Positions 41,661 through 52,749 of a stretch of DNA of 64,000 bases are shown piece after piece (within the stretch, counting starts at the first letter, position 1; the number at the start of each line of letters is the position of its first letter). This DNA comes from Molanna angustata. Taxonomy: Eukaryota; Arthropoda; Insecta; Trichoptera; Molannidae. Under the pieces are notes generated by a model, which ran no database searches, was not told where the DNA came from, and worked only from the letters and a program-made list of their open reading frames with translations. The stretch spans positions 4,407,492 through 4,471,491 of the forward strand of contig OY754980.1 of assembly GCA_963576475.1 (NCBI GenBank), read 5' to 3'. A program made the translations under genes and the position numbers.

Positions 41661-41669
41661 GAATTTTTT

Positions 41670-42065
41670 TATTTATTTACTTTCTGTAACATATAATTAG
41701 TACACTGTCGGGCTTATTTCCCATAGGCAATTTCTTCCAAGCGAACAGAGTTAATGTTAAGTATACAAATCAGTGTGGAATATCGTAATAAGTTAATCAC
41801 AAAAATAAACAAAGATAAGCAGAAAAAAGTAAAAAAAAAACAAAGAAGATAGCATATAAGAACAATTCATAGCAATGACAGGAAAACTAAAGAATAAGGA
41901 AAACAAGAGGAGAGGAAGATGTAATCAGGTAGGTATTGCCAGATAAATATTTTTGCTTTAGCCATTTCTTGAAGATCTTTAGTGAGATAGACTACGACTA
42001 TTCCATAGTCTAGCTGAATGTACTACAAATGAAGAGCTAAAAATTCAGAACTATGAATAGGAATA
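41670..42065 (-). repeat. LINE 3' end, minus strand
   Basis: The minus strand encodes KIFKKWLKQKYLSG before stops, like the FKKxLKxxL end of Jockey/CR1 ORF2, followed by a T-rich 3'-UTR and AAGTAAATAAATAAAAAAAT. A shared block (CAATTCATAGCAATGA ... AGATGTAATCAGGTA) occurs reversed at 44818-44900. Confidence 0.6.
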
Positions 42066-42126
42066 GATAGTAAAGTACGTAGGTACCTACAGCAGATCGA
42101 AGTGGACGCCCGTGGCTTGAAAGATA

Positions 42127-42152
42127 AGAAAATTTATCTCTGAGATAAATTT
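42127..42152. repeat. Perfect 21-base palindrome
   Basis: AATTTATCTC-T-GAGATAAATT. Isolated; function unknown. Confidence 0.5.
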
Positions 42153-42844
42153 GGACTAAAAAAGAAAATTAAATATGGATTTTGATAGTTCAAATTCTTC
42201 TCCACTGATTTTGATAGGAGCATTATTAGTATGATGTTGTCGCCGCGATGAACAACATGTATTTTTTGATGTTATGTAGTGTTGAGTACTGTTTTAAATT
42301 TCACTCGGAACAATTCCGAATATTTCAAATACGTAATATTTATTGCCAACAAATTTTGGTGGTAATATGTACCAAGAAATATTATATATTAAATGTCTGA
42401 ATCACTTTCTATTCTAAATCTACTCTTTTTTAAATTTATTAAATAAAATGCCTCATGGTTTGAGGATCTTCGTTTTCAGAAATATGCCACGACCGCCATA
42501 AAATTAAATCCATGAGAAATTAAGCGACATAAAGTCAAATGCCAAAACCTCGGTATAGCGACTTAACAAAATAATATATTTGTCTGAAAAGAATAAATTT
42601 CATACAATTTATACGTCGACAAAAACTAAAATAATATATACTTCTGAAAGAGGACCCTTTTTTATTCGAAAGCACATACGAAGCATTCCCATTTGGAAAA
42701 TATAACCTACGGAGTTTGATATCCGAGTAATTTATTAATATGTAGGTACCTATATGTGTAGCTTTCGTATAAAAAAATCTCTTTTTGTAGATTGGTGCAG
42801 ATAGCACGAGTTCCTGGGTTCGAATTTTGGACTGAATTTTCTAT
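42153..42844. other. No recognisable feature
   Basis: AT-rich; includes TAGGTACCTATATG near 42743. Confidence 0.4.
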
Positions 42845-42940
42845 GAGATGAGAAATCTGTCAAGGCAGGATTTGAACACGTATATACTGGATCTAGAACA
42901 CTAATCCAGCGGACTTATCGCTCTACCAGCGGCCAAGTGT
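42845..42940 (-). repeat. tRNA-like SINE head, minus strand
   Basis: The minus strand reads CTGGTAGAGCGATAAGTCCG, then TGTTCAAATCCTGCCTTGAC: A- and B-box-like at tRNA spacing, close to SINE-B but decayed. A short SINE-A relic (GGGTGCGTGTTAAATTAACA) follows at about 43050. Confidence 0.5.
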
Positions 42941-43927
42941 TATCCAAACCACGTATAGCAGTGTTCTTTTTTTCTCTTTTTCTTGTAGCAAGTTTTTCTA
43001 TAGAAATTGCCTAATATTTTTTCTTAATTTATTGTACTTATCTACTAAAGGGTGCGTGTTAAATTAACATGTGACATACTATGTCATATTCTGATTCGTC
43101 TAAATTTATCCGTCTGAATTTCAAAAAGTTGAATGTATTTATACGGGACTCTGTGCGGATAAAATCCATTTATGCACGGTCACCCGTTGATTTAGACGTT
43201 TTTGTATTCTGAAACGATTCAAGATAGGACATTTTATCACATTCATGAATGAAACCTAAAATAAATTCCAAATATTTTGTTACAAGGAAGGAGTTATCCT
43301 CAAATTGTCATTTTATATTTTGTGAATTGACGAGAACTAAATTATAAATGAACAAATAACAAACGTTTAAATAGAATCATAATATGAGGTTGGATTCTCT
43401 CTGTCTACTACCAAATATGAATATGGCGTTATTGTGTATATTATTTGAAAAAAAATCATTTGACTATTATTCAACGGTGGCGATAGTATTGGTCACAACC
43501 CACTTGTTTTACAAAACTATTGGCATCTAACTATTAACTTCGATAAAATATAAAACATGCTATGGCTATAGATAGGGTACACAACATGTACGTAATGATA
43601 TAGTAGAAGCCAACAATTTCACAGACAATTTCATACTCGGTTATGCATATACGAAGATAAAATTGTAAGAATTCTCGACTGTCGTTACTTAAGAGCACAC
43701 TACATGTAGGTACAAACATTAAATTGTTACGCAATTATCGTCATAATGGTTCGTCTGAAAATATCATTAAAACATTACGTATGTACGTACCATCATGATG
43801 AGTCCCTGCCGTGGTCTACAAAAAATATTGGTTTAGGACAACACATAAATCTCCCTCATATATTCATATGCTTCGTTTTCTCATTTTTTTGTGTAACTGC
43901 TTTTGTATTAATTGCTAAATTAATTAA
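42941..43927. other. No gene seen
   Basis: AT-rich, apart from the short SINE-A relic near 43050-43080. Confidence 0.4.
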
Positions 43928-44347
43928 TTGGGCTTAGCTGAATGCTGGGTCTTAACAAAAAAAGACGAAAACAGCCTCTTGATAATTGAAAGGAAAATCC
44001 TGAGAAATATTTTTGGCCCAGTAAATGATAATGGACTTTGGAGGATGCGATATAATCACGAACTACAGGCATTATATGACGAACCCAACATTGTACAAAT
44101 CATAAAAGTACGCAGACTGCAGTGGTTTGGACATGTCAGCCGGATGAATGATGATCGTATCCCCAAAAAGGTTATTAATACCAATCCAGAGGGTACAAGA
44201 AGTAAAGGCAGGCCCAAGCTAAGATGGCTGGACGATACAGAAGACGACATAAGACCGATGGAAATAGTAAACTGGAGGAGAGCGGTGGAGGACAGGGACG
44301 GCTGGAGAAGGATTCTGGAGGAGGCCAGGGCCCACACAGGGCTGTAG
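43928..44347 (+). pseudogene. RTE-type LINE C-terminal domain, open
   Basis: A frame of 139 codons: ECWVLTKKDENSLLIIERKI, LRNIFGPVNDNGLWRMRYNH, RRLQWFGHVSRMNDDRIPKK, GRPKLRWLDDTEDDIR, EEARAHTGL. It aligns with residues about 421-555 of the RTE element at 48285. No RT catalytic domain, so 5'-truncated and inactive. The frame is uninterrupted, so relatively young. The stop (TAG) is followed by CGCCATTGATGATGA, a short RTE-like (ATG)n tail. Confidence 0.82.
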
Positions 44348-44817
44348 CGCCATTGATGATGATTTTGTTAATTCGGGGAAAAAATCTTGGCGTATGTATA
44401 AAATAATTTCCATATTATTAGGATTATAATGCTGTATGTTTTCCCAAATAAATAAAATAAAATATATTTCGTCGACCCGATTCAGTTTTATACATATAAG
44501 GGTACTTAGTATTATTTTTATCTTGCTTGACAAATGAAACTCTTTGTTGTTGCACTGAATATTTAATTATTTATAATTATTTACAGGAAACGACATTTAA
44601 AGTTTCTTATTCAATTGTCAAATTAAAATACAATATTTTTATCAAAATTCATTTCACATGTTTTCATAGGTTTTCGAATTTAGAACACCTACAATAAATC
44701 CTTTTTAAGAAAGTACTTATTAGGTATTTTCTTTACATACATTAAAAAAAATTATGGAAAGTGAGAGTATTTTGAATGTATACACAGGAGAATTAAATAT
44801 CTATCTGATAATACCTG
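44348..44817. other. No recognisable feature
   Basis: AT-rich spacer. Confidence 0.4.
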
Positions 44818-44965
44818 ATTTCTGCTTCCTCTCATCTTTTTCTCCTTACTCTTTTAATTTACTATCATTGCTATGAACTGTTCTCATATTCAACTTTTTT
44901 GTTTTTTTTATAATTTTTATTCTGTAATCTTTATTTTCTTTTATTTTTGTCATCTGATGAACCGT
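44818..44965 (+). repeat. LINE 3'-UTR fragment
   Basis: ATCATTGCTATGAACTG and the TCTCATC-rich text before it are the reverse of 41848-41940. Same family, opposite orientation. Confidence 0.5.
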
Positions 44966-44984
44966 ATTACATTATAATTATAAT

Positions 44985-45340
44985 TTGGGGTGGTCTTATG
45001 AACTGCGACCCTTAGGATCTTTGGCGCTACCCCTTAAAAAAGTTTGCTTACCGGGCTTCCGGTTACAGAATCCCCTCAAGTCTCAGGCCTCTTAAGAAGT
45101 TCAGGAACCGTAGGGGTTTTAATGAGGGTAGAATTGATATCCATTTGAGGCTTGCCTAAGTTCCTTATTCTTACTTGTGTTACATCACATTCCACGAGGA
45201 GTTGGTGTGGTCTTTTCGCTCCCTCTTCTGCCGTCTGCATGTGCCGTCTAGTTCTAGATGTTCTCCAAGTCTACGATGTCCTGTGAGGAATCCTGTCAGA
45301 GGATTTGGGGCTTTTCTGCCGATACTCACATATATTCAAT
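44985..45340 (-). pseudogene. I/R1/Jockey-type LINE C-terminal fragment
   Basis: The minus strand reads NPLTGFLTGHRRLGEHLELD then GTCRRQKRE, like the LLTGH-x4-HL block followed by a C-x2-C...H...C domain that ends RNase-H-bearing LINEs. The cysteine motif is incomplete. LLKRPET and further text follow with stops. A third LINE lineage, distinct from the RTE and CR1 types. Confidence 0.5.
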
Positions 45341-45538
45341 TCCTTTTTCTGTCACAGTTGCCCAGGTAGTTTAATCCAGTACCTGGACCTCACTTTCTTT
45401 ACTTTTGCCTGGAAATATGAATTTCTTTGCCCAACGTTTATAATCTGTGCTATACCTACAGAGAATACAAAATTTCAAAACGAAACTATATAGGAAATAC
45501 GATGCTTGTTTAAAAATCGATACTTACCAATTTTTTTA

Positions 45539-45712
45539 GATGGGTCGATGGCAGAGCGGTTAGCGCGCTGGGCTAGTAATTCAGTGGTTGCGATTTCGAT
45601 CGATTTCGTTCACCTATAGCACAAGCATTTATGCTTATTTTAGGGAACGTAGGAAGATGTATATTTACTAGTTTAACAAGGACATATTCATTTTTTATAA
45701 AAGAAAAAAAAA
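45539..45712 (+). repeat. SINE-B with a small deletion in the B box
   Basis: GATGGGTCGATGGCAGAGCG head and the full 3' part. GCGATTTCGATCGATTTCGT shows loss of about 10 bases (CCTGCC region) compared with 29434. Probably unable to be transcribed by Pol III. Confidence 0.82.
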
Positions 45713-45731
45713 GTTATTTTTTACCAGCGTA

Positions 45732-47437
45732 GGTAGGGGAAATACGTACAAAATGACATATACGGACAAAACGAACTATTGGCTTATTTGAATTTGGCGA
45801 GTTTTATCATACCACTGACCGTCGTATTGCATGTTCCAACCAGCTCCCTAAATCCTGTCATAACATGAACGTGTCAATCTCAGTCATTCCGGTGTTATGA
45901 CCGATGTTGTGTCAGTGCATGTCACGAGTTTTTTTTCTTTGCGTGAAGTTTTCTTTATAAATGATAAGTTTTTCGCTTTTATGCTTATTTATATGATTCA
46001 ATTTATCCTTCAATGATATGTTGTCGCTTTCAAATAACTTTTTCCACACAAAAATTCCTCTATGTATTTTTTTTCAATTTTGTTTTTTAATAACGCTGTA
46101 CGGACAAAATGGCATACGAAGACAATGGGTATTATGACATACGTATGTCATTTTGTCCATAAAAGCTCAATCAAGAAGATTACCTAACTGTGGAAAATTT
46201 ATTTAAGCTGTTCATTTCTTTACCGGTAGTAAAATGCCACGCAAGTATAAGCGCACGACTGATCGCCAAACTTGGAGTGAAGAGTCAATGCAGAAAGCTA
46301 TAGAGGCAGTTCGAAATAAAAAAAGAGGCTGGTTAATGGCATCAAAAACATTTGGTTTTCCTCAAGAAACGATCCGGAGGCATGCATTGGGTAGTAATAA
46401 AAGTCTGAAGTCAAATTCTAATGCTCTTGGACATTGGAAACCAACATTTCCACCAAATGTTGAAAAGGAATTAGTTCAGCATATAAATTTCCTTGGATCG
46501 CGTTTATTTGGATTAACGCGAGCTTCAGTGCAAGAACTAGCTTTTCAGTTGGTTGAAAAAAATGTTTTTGTTCATAAATTTAACAAAAAACGTAATACAG
46601 ATATTTCTTTGCGCAAACCTGAAGTTACTTAAGCAGCCCGTGCTCAGGCTTTCAATCGGCTTCAATTCCAAAATTGTTTCCATCTTTATGAGACACTGTT
46701 GGCGTCTGTGAATCAAGAACTTATAGCAATTCCTCTTTCAAATCAAGAACAGCCATCATCGTCTACTCTTGTTGTCCCTATTGAGGAGATTTCTCCTGCA
46801 CTAAAAAGTCATTTTATTAGTAGACAAGGAAAACGCAACCAAAGGCATGGCAGACCTCTTTAGATTTAACTTCCACTCCTAATATGACGGAAATTAAGTC
46901 GAAAAATAAGCCGACAGCTCCCCCGGCAAAGAGAAAACGAAACGTCACCAAAACGATGTTTGAAGACGACAGTGAAGAAGAAAAGGTTCCACAAGATGAC
47001 GAGGAAGACTGTCCATATATTTACTGCAATGATTTTTTTTCACGATCAAAGCCCAAAGAAAGCTGGTTGCGGTGCCTAATTTGTGCCCATTGGGCTCACG
47101 TTTCTTGCGCTGATGTTCATAAAAAATGTTCCTAATGATGTTAAAAAAATTATGTTCCTAAGCAGTTTATTTGTGAACTTTGTCAATAGGTGATTGTATA
47201 GTCTTTACGTATATGTCATTTTGTCCATAGTATATGGACAAAATGGATTTTAGCTAATCTCAGTTTAACTATTTATATATTTTATTTCTGTGTTTTTATT
47301 CCATAAATGTTGATAAGTTTCGATTAATAAAGAACCAAAGATGATTGGTGAAGAATATCACTGTTCTGTGAATTACTAATAAAGAATTATAACCCAAAAA
47401 CAAAACCCTATGTCATTTTGTACGTACTTCCCCTACC
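45732..47437 (+). mobile_element. Pogo-type DNA transposon, internally deleted
   Basis: Ends GGTAGGGGAAATACGTACAA (45732) and its reverse at 47437 (one or two differences) are flanked by TA on each side (45730-45731 and 47438-47439), the pogo/Tc1 target. Inverted-end identity runs about 28 bases. The motif ACAAAATGACATA of the end is repeated inside at about 46103, 46143, 47214 and 47237 in both orientations. The 1706-base element encodes only the two ends of a transposase (46234-47135). Confidence 0.88.
46234..47135 (+). pseudogene. Pogo transposase remnant lacking the catalytic core
   Basis: Part 1 (46234-46632, 132 codons) has a Psq-type helix-turn-helix at residues 1-52 (MPRKYKRTTDRQTWSEESMQ ... 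FPQETIRRHA), then the CENP-B-like second DNA-binding segment (FPPNVEKELVQHI ... LFGLTRASVQELAFQL). A TAA stop breaks the frame at LRKPEVT; the frame continues AARAQAFNRLQFQNCFHLYE. The DDE/D integrase-like core, which should follow, is missing. After a further frameshift near 46860 the C-terminal tail resumes: LDLTSTPNMTEIKS, a basic run PPAKRKRN, an acidic run, then C-P-Y-I-Y-C...WLRCLICAHWAHVSC, a PHD-like zinc motif often found at the end of such insect transposases. It is not a host PHD gene. Confidence 0.85.
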
Positions 47438-48084
47438 TACCTATATAGATTATACATATCATCACAGATCTTCCCTTTCAAGGGTAAACAAAGTGAACTT
47501 GACGTCACACTTTTCTATATTGGCATATTTTTTTTTTCATTTACATCCATGCAACGTGTCATACACGCGATCCCATCCGAACTTCGAATATTCGAATCTA
47601 TTGCCTTTTGTGACACCAAAACATTTATCTCGCGGTGTCGCCTTAAGATGGTATTATAGGCAATATTGTTTTTAAACAGCAGATAACAACAGAGCTATTA
47701 TATAGAGTGACGAACATCATCTTATTTTATTATGAAAATGCTTAAAAAGTTTTAGGAAGTCATTATTATTGTGTATTTTTATCTCTCGTGTGTCACGCTC
47801 AAAAAATGACGCTCATGTAACGTTGTACATAGTGATGTTTAAAACGATTCTCGTGCAAGTAATCATGAAATGTTATGTTATCTTGATACAACCCAATGGA
47901 ATATAATATGTAGGTATATTTCAAGGTATATTTTTTGTTAGCATAAGTATCCCCCCACGAGCGCATAGTCTTTTTAGGGGGTAATATTAATAAATATATT
48001 TTTTAATTATCAAGGCATCTTGTAAATTATTATAAGCGATTACTTTATACAATTAATACATATATATGTAATAAAAGCAACATG
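47438..48084. other. No recognisable feature
   Basis: AT-rich; a short CCACGAGCGCATAGTC patch near 47955. No gene. Confidence 0.4.
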
Positions 48085-48260
48085 ACTGTTATGAAATAAC
48101 GAAGAAACTTTTTTTGTAACGCCATCTATTGAGAAAACAGTTTATTTGTAAACTTAACATTCCAAAATAGTAGTTTTCGATTTTGTTGTTTTGATTTGTT
48201 TCAATTTCCAGTATTTTCTTTTTTTTATTTTTGAATATGTGTTTTGATATATTTGAATCG
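48085..48260 (+). repeat. Left part of an older repeat split by the RTE insertion
   Basis: GTAACGCCATCTATTGAGAA at 48118 is shared with element P3 (27842). The repeat resumes at 50130 and ends in a poly-A run at 50476. AAAGCAACA precedes it (48078-48086) and follows it (50481-50489), a possible 9-bp target duplication. Confidence 0.4.
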
Positions 48261-48276
48261 TCTATAATTCTGTATT

Positions 48277-50113
48277 CATCATCATCATCTGTGGCTCCAC
48301 AACCCAGGTCGGGTCTTAGCCTCCTGCAGAGCCCGCCTCCATGACTGTCGATCCTGCGACGCATTGCGCCAGTTATGGACGCCGATGCTGTTCGCATCCT
48401 TCACCACTCCGTCCAGCCATCGAAGCTTCGGCCTTCCAACTTTTCTTCGTCCCCCCGGTGCACCATTCATGATCCGTCTTGGAACGTCCTCCTCGCTCAT
48501 TCTTTGGACGTGTCCAGCCCATCTGAGTCTACCAATTCTTATTTCTTTCAGTATGGTAGGCTCCTTGTACAGATCATACAATTCGTAGTTGTGCCTGATA
48601 CGCCACTCTCCATTGTCACAAGTCGGGCCGTAGATCCTCCTCAGCACCTTCCTCTCAAAAATTTCCAGGGCTCTTTCATCAGATTTAGCGATTGCCCAAC
48701 ATTCTGATCCATATGAGAGTACTGGCCGAATTAGAGTCTTATAGAGGAGGACTTTCGTTTTTCTGGTGAGGTGACGAGACTTCATGTGCCTCTGCAACCC
48801 ATAGTAGCACCGATTTGCGGACACTATTCGGCGTTTAATTTCAGTTGAGACATTGTTGTCACTTGTCACCATAGTACCGAGGTACACAAACTCGCTAGCA
48901 GTTTCGAATGTGTAATCGTCGACTCGCAAATCTGGCGGTTTTCGACGTTCATGCACTGGCATATACTTTGTCTTTCCCTCGTTTACCATCAACCCCATAT
49001 TCCTTGCTGATGCAGCCAGGGCTTTAAATGCAATTTTTAAATCATTTTCCGAGCGTGCAATGATATCTATATCATCAGCGTAGGCAAGGAGTTGCACAGA
49101 TTTATTGAAGATATGGCCACCAATTTGAATACCCGAGTCTCGGATGGCCTTTTCCAGTGCCAAGTTAGACAGTGTGCACGCAAGTGCGTCTCCCTGCCTC
49201 AGTCCGTTGAAAGTCTTCAGGGGTTCGGACATGTCCTGTTGTATTCTAACTCGACATTCGACGTTGGACATTGTGAGCTTCACTAGGTTTACTAGTTTCT
49301 TGGGGATATTAAACTCATCCATGGCTCTGTAGAGTTTTTCTCGGTTTACTGTGTCGTAAGCAGCCCTAAAGTCAACAAATAGATGGTATGTGTCAACGTT
49401 GAACTCTATAGTTTTTTCCAGTATCTGTCTCAGGCAGAAAATTTGGTCAGTTGTGGACATTCCCTTACGGAACCCAGTTTGATATTTTCCGATAATGCCA
49501 TCCGAGTATTTCCCCAGTCTGTCACACAAAATATTTGACATGATCTTGTATGAGACATTCAGCAGAGTAATGCCTCTGTAATTAGAGCATTTCATGGGAT
49601 CTCCTTTTTTATGGAGAGGGCAAATTATTCCACAGTTCCATTCACTTGGCAGGGTTTCGGAGCACCAAACAGATTTTATTATATAATGTATGTGGATGTG
49701 GAGCTTCTCCCCGCCATATTTAATCAATTCCGCGGGAATATTGTCTGTTCCAGGTGATTTATTATTATGCAGGCTTTTAATGGCACGCACCACCTCCTCT
49801 ACTGTCGGTGGCGGCTCAGTATTGCTGGCATCATCGTTGTAGACGTCCCTAGTACCCGTTAGGCTCTCACTCCCACTTACATTCAGAAGAGTGTCAAAAT
49901 ATTCCATCCATCTATTCAGAATTTGCTGTTTCTCACTCAGAATGTTTCCCTCACTATCGTGGCACATCGTAAGCCTGGGCTTGAACTCCTTTCTCTGTTG
50001 GTTGACCCTCTGGTAAAAGAGTCGGCTCTTGTTATGGGCGTTCGCTAGTTCAACTTCTCTGATCTGATTTTCAAGGAATACACGTTTTTTCTTTCTATGC
50101 AGTTTCTTTTCCT
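48277..50113 (-). mobile_element. RTE-type LINE insertion with perfect 16-bp target duplication
   Basis: TCTATAATTCTGTATT stands at 48261-48276 and 50114-50129. Between them is a 5'-truncated LINE on the minus strand, with a (GATGAT)n tail as in RTE elements. It is inserted in the T-rich 3'-UTR-like repeat now seen at 48085-48260 plus 50130-50476. The perfect duplication and open frame point to a recent event. Confidence 0.95.
48285..50113 (-). CDS. RTE-type reverse transcriptase, 5'-truncated, open
   Basis: About 609 codons are open from the truncation point to TGA at 48287-48285. The first internal Met is at 49967 (560 residues; numbers from it). KSPGTDNIPAELIKYGG at 70-86; SNYRGITLLN at 128-137; catalytic D199 in LFVDFRAAYDTV; GLRQGDALA at 255-263; YADD at 296-299. 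After the palm come VYLGTMVT (361-368), VLSYGSECW (416-424), RLRWAGHVQRM (480-490) and GRPKLRWLDGV (511-521), ending PGLWSHR. The apurinic-type endonuclease that begins RTE ORFs is missing because of truncation, so it is not autonomous, but all RT aspartates remain. The stop overlaps the start of the tail repeat. Related C-termini lie at 23722 and 43928. Confidence 0.92.
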
Positions 50114-50129
50114 TCTATAATTCTGTATT

Positions 50130-50476
50130 ACTCATTTTTAAATTATTTTCATGTTTTTCTTTTTTTTTGGTTTGAATATGTATTCTGATATGTTTTCTCA
50201 TTTGAATATTCTTCTTTTTCATTTATTTTCAACCTTTTTAATGTTTATATGATTTTTTTTTTTTTTTGTTCATGTATGATTTGATTTAATTACTTTTACT
50301 TTTATGTTGACTTTGCTTTGTATTGATATTTTTTATTTTGCTCATCAAGCACAAGATTGTAATCTTTTTGATGAGGTACTCCAAGGAAAAATATGTAAAA
50401 ATGTTATTACTAGTGAATTTATATATTGATTTGTATTATAAAATTTTTTATTAAATAAAAAAAAAAAAAAAAAAAA
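50130..50476 (+). repeat. LINE-like 3' tail with hairpin and poly-A
   Basis: T-rich DNA, then stem CTCATCAA/TTGATGAG at 50341-50375 around AGCACAAGATTGTAATCTTT, then ATTAAATAAA and about 17 further A. It is the right half of the repeat interrupted by the RTE insertion. Confidence 0.6.
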
Positions 50477-50679
50477 ATGAAAGCAACAGTCTTTATAAAT
50501 GAAGTAACGGTGTCTCAGATGTCAAACTAAACTGCGCCAAAAATATTGTTTAATTTTTGGCTTGTTTATCTACTTATACCAAAGTGTTACTTCCTTCATA
50601 GATGGCAATAGTATAATTCCTTATTTTCAGGTTAATTGTTACACATTATTAAAATATATATAACTTTAAAAAATTACAT

Positions 50680-50860
50680 TAATAAGGCAACTCAATAAGA
50701 AGGCATAATTGGTGAACGTCGCGTAAGCGCATAAAATGATCACGTAAACCAGCCGATGACAGGTCGTAAGCCCTGTAGGTGCCTCGAGTTCATGGTTCTT
50801 CTATAATATCCCAACTTCGTCTCTATTGAGATGTTAAAAAAGTTTGTCAATGAAAATTGT
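50680..50860 (-). repeat. Family P copy P5, minus strand
   Basis: Reads ACTCAATAAGAAGGCATAAT, TGGTGAACGTCGCGTAAGCG, ACGTAAACCAGCCGATGACA, GTCGTAAGCCCTGTAGGTGC and ATCCCAACTTCGTCTCTATT. No second arm found. Confidence 0.75.
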
Positions 50861-50884
50861 AAAAATGATAGTTTTCGTCATTCT

Positions 50885-51025
50885 TCTTCTTCTTCTGCTT
50901 TAGTTAGGACTGTGTCCTGTTGTTCTCGGAGTCTGCTCTTGTGAAGTGGACTTCCAGCTATCTTTCCATCGTTTGGGTGGTCTTCCAGGGGGTCTGCCAT
51001 TTGTTATCTCCCAATTTCGAATTTT
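50885..51025 (-). pseudogene. RTE-like LINE 3' end, minus strand
   Basis: The minus strand encodes NGRPPGRPPKRWKDSWKSTS, QEQTPRTTGHSPN, stop, then a (GAAGAA)n tail. Same kind of end as the insert at 16929. It lies beside P5, as the other does within P2. Confidence 0.65.
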
Positions 51026-51326
51026 GTCATTCAATTTTTTAAAACGATTTCTAATTCAGATGAAACGATCGTAAAAAAGGATATTTTTATAATAAGAGTT
51101 CATTTTTGATAAAATCTTACCACAATAAATCTAGAGGAGGTACAGTGTTAGGTGGTTTTCTACTTTGCATGGAACAGATGTAATCTATGCAGCTAAAATT
51201 GAACAGGTTTAAAATTACAAAACATTGTTCCGCCCCCTTGAAATTGTAGTGAAATGTGTGGCCTAAAAAGTTACATTACCATACCCTTGGTTTGAATTGG
51301 AAAAGTAGTTCTACAATCTACGCTAA
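51026..51326. other. No recognisable feature
   Basis: AT-rich spacer. Confidence 0.4.
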
Positions 51327-51339
51327 ACCATAAGTCTTG

Positions 51340-51584
51340 ATAATCGACGAAGTTTTTATTTTGTAGAATTCCATTATAAATTATGTCTATAGTTAAATGT
51401 AAAACACTTCTTTGATTCCACATGAATTTATTTTATGCAATAGGCCTATTTCGCCTTGATAGGCTTGTAAGCTCGTCGGCTCATAAGCTCGTAAATGCCG
51501 TTCGAAGGCGAAATAGGCATACCTATCGCATAAAATAAATTCATGTAGAGTCAAAAAAGTGTTTTACTTTTAATTATAGACATC
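51340..51584 (+). mobile_element. Hairpin element B with 13-bp flanking direct repeats
   Basis: ACCATAAGTCTTG (51327-51339) and ACCATAAGCCTTG (51585-51597) flank 245 bases; one difference. Arms near 51381-51450 and 51500-51578 are inverted (ACATGAATTTATTTTATGC / GCATAAAATAAATTCATGT; CTATTTCGCCTT / AAGGCGAAATAG). The one-sided leader ATAATCGACGAAGTTTTTAT then TTTGTAGAATTCCATTATA equals that of element A at 7885. Confidence 0.75.
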
Positions 51585-51597
51585 ACCATAAGCCTTG

Positions 51598-52384
51598 TTT
51601 TGAAACAAAAAATTCCGTGTTTTTTCTCCACAATATAAAACTTTATTATTATCATGCATGTAATTTTGTGAAGGTATATATATTTGTATGTATGAATACA
51701 TTAAAGTGGCCTGAAGGCTCACGAGTGTATCTTCTGATAAGACAACATCGAACAATTTATCTGCACACAACAGTGAGGAAAGAAACGAAATGAAAAGAAA
51801 CCGAGCGTGTCTTTAATACAAGGCAGTATCTAAAGGTAGATGTTAAAGATTGGTAAAACGTGTTATCTTTTAGCAGACCGTCACGAACAGAGAAAAAACA
51901 TTTGAAATCGTACTAGTTTCCATGGCGAATATCTTCCGATGATCAATTTCACCAAAACTTCCCAAAACGTATTATTCTTGTGTTGTTTCGGGCTTTGTCA
52001 GCATTGAAGATAACTTGGGAGAAAGCCTATCTGTCTTGGGCTGCGCGAAAAGGTTTCTCAACATTCCTCACGAATATTTCGGAGACAGGAAAGCTAGTTA
52101 AAGCTTTCTTTCGTCCCTCTTTGGCCCTCTTTTTATGTATTTTTATTTTATTTCATTTATTCTAGGTTAGGTTACATACAGTTTTTGAAAGTACACAAAA
52201 AAATCATAATTATTTAAAATTTATAAAACCATGATTTTAACACCAATTACCTACTAAAATACGAACGTACAAAAAAATAACAAAGAAAATTACCATAAAG
52301 GTGTACAAAAAGGTAAAAAAAAAAAATAAGGCTTAAAAAATATATTTATTAAGTAAACAGACAGATGGATACGAGGTAGATTTG
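51598..52384. other. No recognisable feature
   Basis: A slightly GC-richer patch at 51980-52130 contains a 61-codon frame without a known domain. Poly-A runs follow. Confidence 0.4.
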
Positions 52385-52710
52385 GAGCCAAACATCTTGA
52401 ACTTTAAGTCGAGAAGGGGGTCGATTTGCACGTAAACCAACGAAACAAAAAGCCACAAATTTGCGCTCTACACAACCGGAAGCTCATTCGAGATGATTGG
52501 CGAAAATGGGTGTTTGTTTAGGTCAAGATTCTGGATAGAAATGGGAATGCCATACAATCCTAGATCCTTTTGATTCAGATACACCATCATACGTGTTTTT
52601 ATTAATTTTGTATTATTAGTGTTACATATTCTGGTCCTTATGTGGGTAATTGTCTTCTTTAATGTATTTTTGTAATTGTGACTGTTTATAACCATAAATA
52701 AATAAATGCA
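52385..52710 (+). repeat. LINE 3' end
   Basis: CTCATTCGAGATGATTGGCG gives a RDDWRKWV-like end. Further T-rich sequence closes with ACCATAAATAAATAAATG. Clade not determined. Confidence 0.4.
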
Positions 52711-52749
52711 TTGTGTACAAACAAACACTTTGTAGATATTTTATAAATA

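Noticed and set aside
46884..47135. Host PHD-finger gene
   Set aside because: It lies between pogo inverted repeats and continues, after a frameshift, the transposase frame that starts at 46234.
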